Positions 1 to 8,275 of a stretch of DNA of 64,000 bases are shown one piece after another (positions within the stretch are counted from its first letter, which is position 1; each line of letters begins with the position of its first letter). Origin of the DNA: CAWCUK01 sp963798775. GTDB lineage: Bacteria; Bacteroidota; Ignavibacteria; Ignavibacteriales; Ignavibacteriaceae. A program made the position numbers and the translations under genes. The stretch covers positions 62,001 through 126,000 of the forward strand of contig CAWCUK010000008.1 in NCBI GenBank assembly GCA_963798775.1, read 5' to 3'. Below the pieces are notes generated by a model. It saw only the letters and a list, made by a program, of their open reading frames with translations. It ran no database searches and was not told the origin of the DNA.

Positions 1-12
1 TCTTTGTTTAAA

Positions 13-423
13 TTAATCTTTGGGTTCAATAATACTAAACCAGTTTCCGGAATCATCTGTCATGACAGCCTCAATTCCATAAAATTTTTCCTCCGGCGGA
101 ATTTTAAAATTAACTCCTTTTTCTAATAATTCCTCATAAGTTTTTCTACAATCATCAACTTCAAAAAGAAATCCTCCCAAATTTCCGTTTTTTATAACAT
201 CCCGAGTTTTTTCTGCTGCTTCCTGGTTAAACATAAATCCGGCGGTTACGGGCATTAAAATAATTTCCAAATCATTCTGATTAGGAGGTGAAACAGTTAA
301 CCATCTAAAACCTTCACTTTTATCATCCGTAACAACCTTAAAACCGAGTTTATTAACAAAAAACTCGTATGCGTTATCCTGATCTAAAACAAACAGAGAT
401 GTGTGGGTCATTCTTTTAATCAT
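13..423 (-). CDS. VOC-fold (glyoxalase/bleomycin-resistance-like) protein
   Basis: This is a single-domain protein of 136 residues with the vicinal-oxygen-chelate pattern. It opens with MTHTSLFVLDQDNAYEFF, followed by a GF(K/R) segment, and a second half contains EVDDCRKTYEELLEKGVNF and ends DDSGNWFSIIEP. The family includes glyoxalases, dioxygenases and antibiotic-binding proteins that use a metal held by paired beta-alpha-beta-beta-beta units, normally in the cytoplasm. No signal peptide is present. The start at 423 is supported by AGGAGA seven bases upstream. It is transcribed away from the ferritin-like gene. The sequence does not reveal the substrate, so the call is to family only. Confidence 0.85.
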   Translation of the reverse strand: MIKRMTHTSLFVLDQDNAYEFFVNKLGFKVVTDDKSEGFRWLTVSPPNQNDLEIILMPVTAGFMFNQEAAEKTRDVIKNGNLGGFLFEVDDCRKTYEELLEKGVNFKIPPEEKFYGIEAVMTDDSGNWFSIIEPKD

Positions 424-580
424 TTAAAGTCTCCTATTTTCCCGAAAGATAATAAAGGATTTTACCATTTACTTAAAAATTTATTAGATGATTTTTTATT
501 TGTGATGTATTTAGGACAGAATGAATAATTAATTATATAAGTTGAATTTATAATCATTAACAAAAAAGAAAGGGAAATTA

Positions 581-883
581 ATGGCAGCCGACAGCGCTAA
601 TTATCATGAACCTATTAATGAACTTTCCGATGAAACCAGAGACAGGCATAGGGCATTAACATCTTTAATTGAAGAGTTTGAGGCTATTGACTGGTATCAG
701 CAGAGAATTGACGCTTGTAAAGATGAAGAATTAAAAAATATTTTACGCCATAATATGAATGAAGAAAGAGAACACGCTTCGATGATGCTGGAATGGCTAA
801 GAAGGAAAGATTCCACTCTGTCGGATAAACTGAAACAGTATTTGTTTACGGAAAAATCTATTGTAGAAATTGAAGAAGATTAA
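581..883 (+). CDS. Encapsulated-ferritin-like protein (EncFtn family)
   Basis: This 100-residue helical protein matches the encapsulated ferritin family: HEPINELSDET near the N-terminus, then LIEEFEAIDWYQQR, then NMNEEREHASMMLEW and LFTEKSI. Family members oxidise Fe(II) at a ferroxidase site formed between two subunits. The likely ligands here are the Glu of EEFEAIDWY and the Glu/His of EEREHA. EncFtn proteins usually travel with an encapsulin shell gene and carry a C-terminal cargo-loading peptide. Here the protein stops at EIEED with no recognisable loading peptide, and the next gene is convergent and unrelated. A purine-rich ribosome site (AAGGGAAA) precedes the ATG. Family identity is secure; encapsulation in this organism is open. 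Confidence 0.88.
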   Translation: MAADSANYHEPINELSDETRDRHRALTSLIEEFEAIDWYQQRIDACKDEELKNILRHNMNEEREHASMMLEWLRRKDSTLSDKLKQYLFTEKSIVEIEED

Positions 884-917
884 AAATTTTTCACCGAATG
901 TTACCAGAATTTAAAAT

Positions 918-950
918 AAAAAAAGCTGCCTTTTTTCGGCAGCTTTTTCT
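918..950. terminator. Bidirectional intrinsic terminator
   Basis: A perfect 11-bp inverted repeat (920-930 with 938-948, core AAGCTGCC/GGCAGCTT) encloses a 7-base loop. It has A-rich sequence on one side and T-rich on the other, so it can terminate both the ferritin-like gene ending at 883 and the convergent gene ending at 970. Confidence 0.85.
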
Positions 951-969
951 AATATAAGAACATGTTATT

Positions 970-1899
970 TTATTTAGAAAAATAAAATTCAATTAATTCA
1001 CCATCTTCAATATAAGTCAATTTTAAGTTTGTGCCGTCAAAAGTATATCCGAATTTTGCTTTTACAATATTGCCGCTATCCTTGTACTCTATTTGTAACT
1101 GTTCGGCGGATAAAATTGATAATGTTCCACTTTCATCAAAAGAATAAGATTGTTTTAAGCATGGATAAGCGGTCGTATCAACATTAGTTTTAATATCGGC
1201 GTTAAACTCAGCTTTGCCGTCGGCGGAAATGCTAAAAAAGCTATTTCCGAATTGAGATGCGTCTGTTACAACAAAAGGATTATCCGTGCTGCTGCATTTA
1301 GCCGTAAATTTATTAAGAAAGTATTTTCCCGAGAGAGTATTGTTCACTTCAAATGTCTTAATTTCACCGGTGGATGTAATACTGTCATCAGTAGCTATTA
1401 CTCTTGCCGAATAATTTCCTTGTGAACCAATTACCATTTTTGTTTCATAATATCTAAGAGAAGTTTGATAACTTTTATTTTTATCATACTCTAAAACTTG
1501 TTTTTCCCCGGTATATTTTAGATATACAGTTTTAAACAAATTCCCGTCCTTACTTATTTCAACTTTAACTGTATCAATAGTGTAATCATTTGTTACTTTA
1601 AAATCATCATCTTCACATTCGGGACGGTCAGTATAATAAACTAACCCTTCAGAGCCAGTGGCAACAACTCCGGTACGAAAAGTGAATTGTGAATTAGCCT
1701 CATTAATTGCAAATGAGCGTATATCCGGTTCTGAACCTTTAGTTCCCGTTTGAGAAAACTCATAGCCTGCCGAAGTATACCCTTCAAAAGAAAAATCATT
1801 TTGTTCAGGGGAGGGGTCTGTTACTCCCATATATAAAAAGAAGGAAGCAAAAACTACTATTGATAAGAAAATATATTTAATTGATTTTGATTTCATCAT
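970..1899 (-). CDS. Secreted or membrane-anchored hypothetical protein, tandem paralogue 1
   Basis: I do not recognise a named family. The protein (about 309 residues from the MMKSKSIK start, which has AAAGGA seven bases upstream) begins with a hydrophobic segment without a lipobox cysteine. It therefore has either a signal peptide or a single membrane anchor. A middle beta-rich region of about 150 residues is followed by a C-terminal domain of about 120 residues starting GKYFLNKF and ending with alternating FDGTNLKLTY and EFYFSK strands. That ending resembles the lipocalin-like domains common in Bacteroidota (a weak resemblance by eye). Two cysteines in the C-terminal domain may form a disulphide. 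The next gene upstream is a paralogue, 47 bases away, with an almost identical C-terminal domain. Confidence 0.7.
   Translation of the reverse strand: MMKSKSIKYIFLSIVVFASFFLYMGVTDPSPEQNDFSFEGYTSAGYEFSQTGTKGSEPDIRSFAINEANSQFTFRTGVVATGSEGLVYYTDRPECEDDDFKVTNDYTIDTVKVEISKDGNLFKTVYLKYTGEKQVLEYDKNKSYQTSLRYYETKMVIGSQGNYSARVIATDDSITSTGEIKTFEVNNTLSGKYFLNKFTAKCSSTDNPFVVTDASQFGNSFFSISADGKAEFNADIKTNVDTTAYPCLKQSYSFDESGTLSILSAEQLQIEYKDSGNIVKAKFGYTFDGTNLKLTYIEDGELIEFYFSK
1144..1300 (-). repeat. Near-identical tract shared with 2121-2277 (copy A)
   Basis: Aligned at a constant offset of 977 bases, this tract and its partner differ at about five positions over 157. The rest of the two genes is clearly diverged. 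The tract encodes part of the C-terminal domain of the tandem paralogues. Confidence 0.85.
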
Positions 1900-1946
1900 T
1901 AAAGATCCTTTAATAAATAAATGCTTCATTAAGTAAGTAAAAGTTG

Positions 1947-2867
1947 TTATTTTGAAAAGTAGAATTCTAAAAGTTCTCCGTCTTCAACGTAAGTAAGCTT
2001 TAAATTCAGCCCATCAAAAGCATAACCGAATTTAGCTTTTACAATATTGCCGCTGTCCTTATACTCTATTTGCAATTCATCTGATGATAAAATTGATAAG
2101 GTTCCGTTTTCATCAAAAGAATAAGATTGTTTTAAGCAGGGATAAGCGGTTGTATCAACATTAGTTTTAATATCGGCGTTAAACTCAGCTTTGCCGTCGG
2201 CGGAAATGCTGAAAAAACTGTTTCCGAATTGAGATGCGTCTGTTACAACAAAAGGATTATCCGTGCTGCTGCATTTAGCGGTAAATTTTTTAAGAAAATA
2301 TTTTCCGGCAATTGTATTATTAATAACAAATGATTTTGTCTCACCAACAGTTATTGAATCTTTATCCGTAGCAATAATTTTAGCGGTATAATTTCCCTCG
2401 CTGCCAAGTACAATTCCGGCTTCATAATTTCTATTAGAAATTTGATAGGCTCTATTTTTATCATACTCCAATATATTTTTTTCACCGGTATATTCTAATG
2501 TTAAAGTCTTAAATTTGCTGCCGTCCTTAGATATTTCAACTTCAACTTTACTTAAAGAATAATCATTTGAGGTTGCAAAATCTTCATTGCAGCCATCATC
2601 AGTATCTTTTGAAAATCCACGAGCTCCGGTTGCCTGAACTACTGCTTTAAATTTAATTTCAGAATTAGACTCATCAACATCGAATGATTTTATGAATGGA
2701 GATTTACCTTCATCATTCGCGTCATCACGACTCCATCCGGCAGCATTAAAACCCTCATAAGAAAAATCATCTTGTTGAGGCGCGGGTTCGGTTTGCCCCA
2801 TGTATAAAAAGAATGCGGAAAATACTATTATTGATAAGAAAACATATTTAATCGCGCGTTTGTTCAT
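1947..2867 (-). CDS. Secreted or membrane-anchored hypothetical protein, tandem paralogue 2
   Basis: This is the 306-residue paralogue of the neighbouring downstream gene, with the same layout: an N-terminal hydrophobic segment (KYVFLSIIVFSAFFLYMG), an acidic low-complexity start of the mature part, a beta-rich middle region and a C-terminal domain of about 120 residues. The N-terminal two thirds are only moderately similar to paralogue 1, whereas the C-terminal domain is nearly identical. The order on the minus strand (2899-4029 gene, then this gene, then paralogue 1) and short gaps of 31 and 47 bases suggest one operon. Function is unknown. Export is the only safe prediction. Confidence 0.7.
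   Translation of the reverse strand: MNKRAIKYVFLSIIVFSAFFLYMGQTEPAPQQDDFSYEGFNAAGWSRDDANDEGKSPFIKSFDVDESNSEIKFKAVVQATGARGFSKDTDDGCNEDFATSNDYSLSKVEVEISKDGSKFKTLTLEYTGEKNILEYDKNRAYQISNRNYEAGIVLGSEGNYTAKIIATDKDSITVGETKSFVINNTIAGKYFLKKFTAKCSSTDNPFVVTDASQFGNSFFSISADGKAEFNADIKTNVDTTAYPCLKQSYSFDENGTLSILSSDELQIEYKDSGNIVKAKFGYAFDGLNLKLTYVEDGELLEFYFSK
2121..2277 (-). repeat. Near-identical tract shared with 1144-1300 (copy B)
   Basis: Partner of the tract at 1144-1300. Synonymous positions are conserved as well as coding ones, which points to recent conversion or duplication more than to protein-level selection alone. Confidence 0.85.
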
Positions 2868-2898
2868 TATTTCTCCAAAATTTCTTTTTTTTGTTTAA

Positions 2899-4029
2899 TT
2901 AAAAACTAAATATTAATCCGCCGGTTATAGAATTATTTTTGGCCATGTTGTAATCGAACTGGAGATTAACAACTGAAAGATGGGCTACAAATCCTATATA
3001 ATAACGTGCTTTATTCGAGCCTTTCATATTCAAATGAAGCGCAACATTTTCTTCGCCGTGATCAGTATTGAATGATTGATTATAAGTAAAATCAAAGGAA
3101 GAACTTTCCAGCATAAATCCGGTATAAGGAGTAATTCCTAAAAAGTCGGAACCGAAATTACGACTTACTGTTAAACCATAAGAAGAAGTGTTAATTGCGC
3201 CTAATTTGCTTAAGCTAATTTTCTGAACCATAAAGCCAACCGAAAAATCAACCGGAAGTTTTTCATCGAACCAAACAGCGGGATTATGAGTTAATCCGAA
3301 AGCGAACATACTGAATTTTCCGGCATCTTTACCGGCATCTATTGAAGGGAAAAATCTTAAAGTAGTTTGTGTTCCGTAAAGAGTTCCAACTTGTAATTGA
3401 GGAACCGCTGTAGGAAGCATCGGGAATTTTCTTAAAAATCCCCCCATATCAAGTCTAACTGTATCGCCTGCGTTCACCTCAACATCTACCGAAAATGGGT
3501 AATCCGGATGATGCACTTTATAAGTAGTTTTACCGTTAGTTGAAATTATTACTCTTACATCTTTAAATTTATCGCCGACTAAAGTAGTACCGTCAACATA
3601 AAGCTTCATCGGATCTTTTACTAACTGATCAATAACCTGATTTCTTACATCTGGGTTATCGATATTTGTAGTCAATTCGGCGGCCTGTTCTTTAGTAAGA
3701 AAAAAAGTTCCGGAGCGGCGGAAAGTTTGTACATCTTTATTTAAAAAACCGCCCATTCCGATAAATCCAAAATTAATATCGAGGCTCATTTTATTAGGCT
3801 TTACAGCCTTATTGAGCCAGCCGCCGTTCAAATTTGCACCTAAAGCATTTAACGCTGAGGACGCGTAATCAGTAGCGATATCATTAGACATTTGTTCCAT
3901 TGTTTGCTGAAGTGTTTGCGCTTTTATTTGAAAAGTAAAAGCTGAAAAAATAATAATAAGCGAGCATAGAACGGAACGAGACGTAAATAATTTCGTTCTT
4001 TTATGCGAAAGATCGTAAAAAGCCCTCAT
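2899..4029 (-). CDS. DUF6588-like outer-membrane protein
   Basis: This protein of about 376 residues starts at MRAFYDLSH, where AAAGGATC lies seven bases upstream; a longer frame to 4089 lacks a good ribosome site. After a hydrophobic export signal (SVLCSLIIIFSAFTFQIKAQ) comes a segment with LGANLNGGWLNKAVKPNK. That segment, together with the long beta-strand-rich C-terminal part ending GGLIFSF, fits the DUF6588 family of Bacteroidota outer-membrane-like proteins as I recall it. A final aromatic residue and alternating strands favour a beta-barrel. It leads a probable operon with the two paralogues downstream. The biological role is unknown. Confidence 0.68.
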   Translation of the reverse strand: MRAFYDLSHKRTKLFTSRSVLCSLIIIFSAFTFQIKAQTLQQTMEQMSNDIATDYASSALNALGANLNGGWLNKAVKPNKMSLDINFGFIGMGGFLNKDVQTFRRSGTFFLTKEQAAELTTNIDNPDVRNQVIDQLVKDPMKLYVDGTTLVGDKFKDVRVIISTNGKTTYKVHHPDYPFSVDVEVNAGDTVRLDMGGFLRKFPMLPTAVPQLQVGTLYGTQTTLRFFPSIDAGKDAGKFSMFAFGLTHNPAVWFDEKLPVDFSVGFMVQKISLSKLGAINTSSYGLTVSRNFGSDFLGITPYTGFMLESSSFDFTYNQSFNTDHGEENVALHLNMKGSNKARYYIGFVAHLSVVNLQFDYNMAKNNSITGGLIFSF

Positions 4030-4240
4030 AAAGTGATCCTTTATAATTGTTAAAAGAAAATGCTTCCTATTTGTTATTTTTAAATTCAAAATATTGTAGG
4101 TAATAGCCCTCAGACAACATGCAATATATCATAAACATTTTTTTTAATCAACAAAACTTTATGGAAATATATTTCACCTTGTATAAAAAAAATATTTCAT
4201 TTATGTTTTGCGCTATTATTTAAACTAATCCCCAAAGAAT

Positions 4241-4996
4241 ATGTATCCGTATATTAATGTCGGAGATACCGCAATCTCCGTGTATTACTTTATTGTTTTA
4301 ATAGCTGTACTAACAGGACTTTTTATAGCTATAAAAGAAGTTAAGCGAAAGAAACTAGATATTTCATATTTACCCGGCGGATTTTTCTGGGCGGTTTTAT
4401 TCGGCATTCTCGGCAACAGAGTTTTGAATATTATTTTTTATTCTTGGGGACATTTTCTAAAAGATCCTGTTGGAGTTTTTATCAGCCAAGGCGGCTGGAT
4501 GTATTATGGAATTGAAATTTTCGGAATGACGGCTGTTGCAGTTTATGTTTATAAAAATAAACTTCCGCTTTTAAGCATAATGGATATGCTGGCATTAATT
4601 TTTATGATGTCTCACGCGATAGGCAGAGTCGCTTGTTTTATGGGCGGCTGCTGTTACGGCATTCCAACCGATTCTTTTTTAGGAGTTCATTTTCCGGGGC
4701 ACGCTTCTTATGTGTATCCCACTGAATTATTTGAAACAACAGGATTATTTTTGCTGTTCGCCTACTTTTGGCCGAAAAGAAAAACGATTAAGCAGGACGG
4801 AATAATTTTTTGCGCTTATGTTATTTCATACGGAATATTAAGATTTTCTTTAGAGTTTATTCGAGCTGACGCTTATCCGCTCGGGCCCCTTCATATCAGC
4901 CCGTCTCAGCATATAGCACTAGCTTTTATAACTTTGGGATCAGTTATTTTATTCTACATTTATAGAAAAAGGAAATTATTCCCCGCACAAAATTAA
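4241..4996 (+). CDS. Lgt-like membrane protein (prolipoprotein diacylglyceryl transferase family)
   Basis: This is a 251-residue polytopic membrane protein of about seven segments with Lgt-family landmarks: MYPYINVGDTAISVYYF at the start, QGGWMYYGIEIFG in the middle, HAIGRVACFMGGCCYG as the signature loop, and YPTELFETTG near the end. Lgt moves a diacylglyceryl group from phosphatidylglycerol to the lipobox cysteine of lipoprotein precursors in the inner membrane. The canonical signature GRxGNFxNxE is altered here to GRVACFMGGCCYG, and the HGG histidine position is Tyr. It therefore belongs to the divergent CCYG-type branch, and true transferase activity is not certain. The gene stands alone between a divergent and a convergent neighbour. 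Confidence 0.72.
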   Translation: MYPYINVGDTAISVYYFIVLIAVLTGLFIAIKEVKRKKLDISYLPGGFFWAVLFGILGNRVLNIIFYSWGHFLKDPVGVFISQGGWMYYGIEIFGMTAVAVYVYKNKLPLLSIMDMLALIFMMSHAIGRVACFMGGCCYGIPTDSFLGVHFPGHASYVYPTELFETTGLFLLFAYFWPKRKTIKQDGIIFCAYVISYGILRFSLEFIRADAYPLGPLHISPSQHIALAFITLGSVILFYIYRKRKLFPAQN

Positions 4997-5002
4997 TTAA
5001 CT

Positions 5003-5049
5003 ATGATTTAGAAATTTAGTTTAATAACAAAATTAAATTTCTAAATCAT
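5003..5049. terminator. Perfect 16-bp inverted repeat between convergent genes
   Basis: Arms 5003-5018 and 5034-5049 are exact reverse complements with a 15-base spacer. The right arm covers the stop codon and last codons of the acetyltransferase gene. The position between convergent genes suggests transcription termination, although the stem is AT-rich. Confidence 0.55.
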
Positions 5050-6145
5050 AAATTCTATATTTCTTATACACTACCCCGCCCATCATTCTAATGCCGCTGT
5101 TCATCATTTCATTATCTTCTAAAATCCAACTTGCCTCACCGGTTGAAATTCCGTGATTGTAACTGCGAGACAAAATTTCCCAGTAAAAAGCAGCGTCTAA
5201 ACCCTTCCGCTGGTATTCGGGAATAATTCCCAAAGTAATAATTCTTCCCGAGGTAATTTTTTTTCGCTGAGTAAGAATCTTGAGAAAATTTAAAGGAAAA
5301 AGTCTACCGTTAAAATTTTTGAATAATTGGTTATAATCTAAAACCGCCATTACAAAACCAATTGGCTCTCCGTTTACTTCGCCGAATAAAACTCCTTCCG
5401 GAACAATAAGCGGTTTTATATCTTTTGCCATTAAATCAATTTCTTCATCGGTCATAGGCACATAACCCCAATTAAGCTGCCACGCCTTATTATAGATATA
5501 TTTTATTTTATCAATATCTCTGTAATAATTTTTCATATCAATTTCAGAAATTTTCACATTCCATCGTTCTTTAGCAAAATCGGCAATTCTCTTCAATTTC
5601 TCCGATGAAGCTATTTTTCGGTTATCAACTTGATAGGCGAGCAAATCTTTCGCTTTTTCAAATCCATAATTCTTAAGCAGTTCTAAATAATACTTTGGAT
5701 TATAAGTCATCAGCATAGTCGGAGAAGAATCAAAGCCTTCAATCAGCAAACCGAATTCTTCATTGCTTGAAGGATTAGCCGGGCCCCGCATAACATATAA
5801 ATTTTTCGCGCGGAGCCAATTTTTTACAGCATCAAAAAGCGCAGCCGCAACATCTTGATTATTTATAGATTCAAAAAAGCCGAAGAAGCCTACTATATCT
5901 TTATGAAATTTATTATGAAGATCATTTTTAATGGCGGCGATTCTTCCGACCAACTCCCCGTTTTTCTCGGCTAAAAATAACTCAACTTCCGCGTGTTTAT
6001 AAAAAGGATGTTTCTTATCTAAAATTTTCTTTCTCTCAGATAACAAAGGAGGTACCCAGTTGGGATCATCTTTATAAATTTTCCACTCGAGTTTTATAAA
6101 TCGATTTAAATCTTTATTTGAACGTACGGGAAAAACAGCAACCAT
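5033..6145 (-). CDS. GNAT-fold N-acetyltransferase-like protein
   Basis: This is a 370-residue cytoplasmic protein of the large uncharacterised acetyltransferase-like group found in Bacteroidota and Caldithrix relatives. The N-terminal part has KLEWKIYKDDPNWVPPL, then AEKNGELVGRIAAIKN and VGFFGFFESINN, which are typical GNAT strands. The middle contains RGPANPSSNEEFGLLIEGF. A second GNAT-like half contains LFGEVNGEPIGFVMAVLDYN and IITLGIIPEYQRKGLDAAFY, where PEYQRKGLDA resembles the acetyl-CoA pyrophosphate loop. Two tandem GNAT folds are therefore likely. The acceptor is unknown. The gene appears to be monocistronic. Confidence 0.75.
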   Translation of the reverse strand: MVAVFPVRSNKDLNRFIKLEWKIYKDDPNWVPPLLSERKKILDKKHPFYKHAEVELFLAEKNGELVGRIAAIKNDLHNKFHKDIVGFFGFFESINNQDVAAALFDAVKNWLRAKNLYVMRGPANPSSNEEFGLLIEGFDSSPTMLMTYNPKYYLELLKNYGFEKAKDLLAYQVDNRKIASSEKLKRIADFAKERWNVKISEIDMKNYYRDIDKIKYIYNKAWQLNWGYVPMTDEEIDLMAKDIKPLIVPEGVLFGEVNGEPIGFVMAVLDYNQLFKNFNGRLFPLNFLKILTQRKKITSGRIITLGIIPEYQRKGLDAAFYWEILSRSYNHGISTGEASWILEDNEMMNSGIRMMGGVVYKKYRIYDLEI

Positions 6146-6229
6146 TTTTATTAATTCTCATAAATTCTAGTTGGGGAAAAAAGTATTGCCAAACTTATTT
6201 AATTAAATTAACAAAATCATTGTGAAATA

Positions 6230-7021
6230 TTATTTATGTAAAGTATATATTATTTTATTTCTGTCAGCACTTTTTGCTGAAGTCACAAACAAAATTATCA
6301 GAATTCCCAAAAGAACCGAATAGACAAAAATAGTTTCTTGAGTATCAATTTTTTCTATAGTTGCGTATGCAGCCTCCGAAATTTTTATTTTAACAGGTTC
6401 GCCTTCCCGGGATATTCCGACTATAGCGCTATAACTTTCTTTAAAGTATCCACCCGAATCGTTAAATGTTTCTGTGCTATTATCGTAATAGATTACTTGT
6501 TCAATTTTTATATCATTCTTTAAATTTTCTTTGTTGATTATTTCCGGAGTCTTTTCATAAATATATTTGAAATTATCATAAGGAAGTTCAATAAATTTAT
6601 TATCTATCAAAACGCCGCTGATCATATTACTATTCTTATCAAGAATTCCATTATCCTTAAAAGTAAAAAGGATATCATGAATATCTACCGCCTCTTTTAT
6701 ATTTGTAATTTTATCAAAATTTTGATTATCGTAATTAAGACAGCCGAAGGTTTTAATCCTTACTTCTTTAACTAATTCTAAGGGAATAATCTTATATTCG
6801 CCGCTGACTATTTTTCCTTGTATTGTTGACGTACTTAAAATAACCTTTCCACCCATGTCATTAAAAATAATTTTTTCGGATGGTGACAGAGAAACACCAG
6901 TTACAAAATCTCCATTTTTTAAATTCGTAGCAGGAAGCTGTACATTTTTTCTTATCGCGCAGCCGAATATAAAATTTAAGAATAAACAAATTATTATTGA
7001 GATAAATATTTGATTTCTCAT
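6230..7021 (-). CDS. Lipoprotein with threefold GG repeat, truncated paralogue
   Basis: This lipoprotein of about 263 residues has a lipobox FIFGC. The start at 7021 is preferred because GAGGGG lies six bases upstream, while the ATG at 7027 abuts it. It is a paralogue of the N-terminal 260 residues of the large lipoprotein at 8272-10200. Both carry three copies of a module of about 67 residues with the pattern (I/F)xFxxxGG followed by an IxG turn and a short alternating strand, with GG landmarks at about residues 59, 126 and 192. A membrane segment follows (about 231-250), after which the protein simply ends, so the large C-terminal domain of the paralogue is absent. Function is unknown. Confidence 0.75.
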   Translation of the reverse strand: MRNQIFISIIICLFLNFIFGCAIRKNVQLPATNLKNGDFVTGVSLSPSEKIIFNDMGGKVILSTSTIQGKIVSGEYKIIPLELVKEVRIKTFGCLNYDNQNFDKITNIKEAVDIHDILFTFKDNGILDKNSNMISGVLIDNKFIELPYDNFKYIYEKTPEIINKENLKNDIKIEQVIYYDNSTETFNDSGGYFKESYSAIVGISREGEPVKIKISEAAYATIEKIDTQETIFVYSVLLGILIILFVTSAKSADRNKIIYTLHK

Positions 7022-7120
7022 TTTCATCCCCTCTTTATAAAATTATCCTAAAATCGGTTCATGAGAAAAATAAATTTTCAAAGAAAAAAAGCCGTTATTT
7101 TATTAGAGAAATAAATTTCC

Positions 7121-8275
7121 TTAAAAAATAAAACCCAAAGATAAACCAACACTAAAATTACCCATTCGTTGTGCATTCAATCCTAAATATGGAATGGAAG
7201 CTGTTTTTTCCGGGATATAAACATAATCGGCAATTAAGGAAAACGAGACTTTTGATAAAATAAGACCCAAGCTAACAAAAACATCTGAACTAAATGTAGA
7301 GTATCGTTTGGTTATTTCTTCTTCGTTCAAATTCTCACTGGGATTATAATTAGTCAACTTTGAAGAATAATTAATAGCGGCAATTCCCACGCCTGTGCCT
7401 AGAGAGAGTTTTACATTATCGGGTAAATATTGTTGAAAAGGATCCCATTGCATTACCAAATAATAGCCCATACTCTTATTTAATTCCTCAAGAAAATAGC
7501 CGTTATAATGATAAGGAAAATCATAGATTCTCGGCTCTCCTATCCACATAATCGCGGCGCCTGCTTCAATATCGTGAGATAAAGAATAGGTTAACTGAAT
7601 TTTACGCAAAAGATTAAAACTTGAAATATTATCATAACTATATAAATTTTGTTCCTTCTCCTGCCAGCGGGAAAAACGGGAGAAAACTTGCGCCATCTGA
7701 AAATATAAATTGATACGGTTTAAATCAGACTTTCCAATTATTAAATGTTTAAATCGTTTTACTTCATTTTCATAATCAGAAATACTTTTATCCGAAAACC
7801 GGAACGCTTCAGTGAAAGTAGTTCCAGTACTTGAAAAATAATATCCTAATCCTCCGAGCGCGGCAGTGGGAAAAAGATTTAATAAATACCAAAGCAAACC
7901 TTCTTTTTCATTGGATCTAAAAAACTGATTTTCACTCCCGGTAAAAAGAAGCAGTTGGCCTACATAAGTACCTAATAACATTCCTTGTATAGCTAAAGTA
8001 TTATCGAATGATGCGTATTCTAATTTCAAGCTGTATATATCTTTGAAATCAAAACTGATTCGGCTCTTATTATTGAAAATAATGATTACACTATCTTCAT
8101 TTACACCGAATAATGAGCCGCTAAAATAACTTCCGTCATTTTTTAATATTTTGATATCACAAAAAAGAAAATTTTTTCCTAAAAATTCTCCGGGTTCAGA
8201 ACCATTTTGTTTTTCTAAAGTTTGAGCTCCGGCGGAACAAAACAGGATTAAAACGATGATTATTATATTCTTCAT
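7121..8275 (-). CDS. Exported protein with Sm/SH3-like N-terminus and barrel-like C-terminus
   Basis: This 384-residue protein has a signal peptide ending CSAGAQ. Residues of about 40-90 read as a small beta-barrel unit (DGSYFSGSLFGVNEDSVII, then FDFKDIYSLKLEY), the same kind of strand-turn pattern as the GG modules of its neighbours. A hydrophobic stretch near 95-150 follows, and the C-terminal half is rich in amphipathic strands and ends FSVGLSLGFIF, typical of outer-membrane barrels. Its ATG overlaps the stop of the upstream lipoprotein gene by four bases, so the two are translationally coupled and probably act together. I do not recognise a named family. Confidence 0.72.
   Translation of the reverse strand: MKNIIIIVLILFCSAGAQTLEKQNGSEPGEFLGKNFLFCDIKILKNDGSYFSGSLFGVNEDSVIIIFNNKSRISFDFKDIYSLKLEYASFDNTLAIQGMLLGTYVGQLLLFTGSENQFFRSNEKEGLLWYLLNLFPTAALGGLGYYFSSTGTTFTEAFRFSDKSISDYENEVKRFKHLIIGKSDLNRINLYFQMAQVFSRFSRWQEKEQNLYSYDNISSFNLLRKIQLTYSLSHDIEAGAAIMWIGEPRIYDFPYHYNGYFLEELNKSMGYYLVMQWDPFQQYLPDNVKLSLGTGVGIAAINYSSKLTNYNPSENLNEEEITKRYSTFSSDVFVSLGLILSKVSFSLIADYVYIPEKTASIPYLGLNAQRMGNFSVGLSLGFIF

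Noticed and set aside
543..561. Fur-box-like sequence upstream of the ferritin-like gene
   Set aside because: The right half matches the Fur consensus well but the left half does not (13 of 19 overall by my count), and in such AT-rich DNA this can arise by chance.
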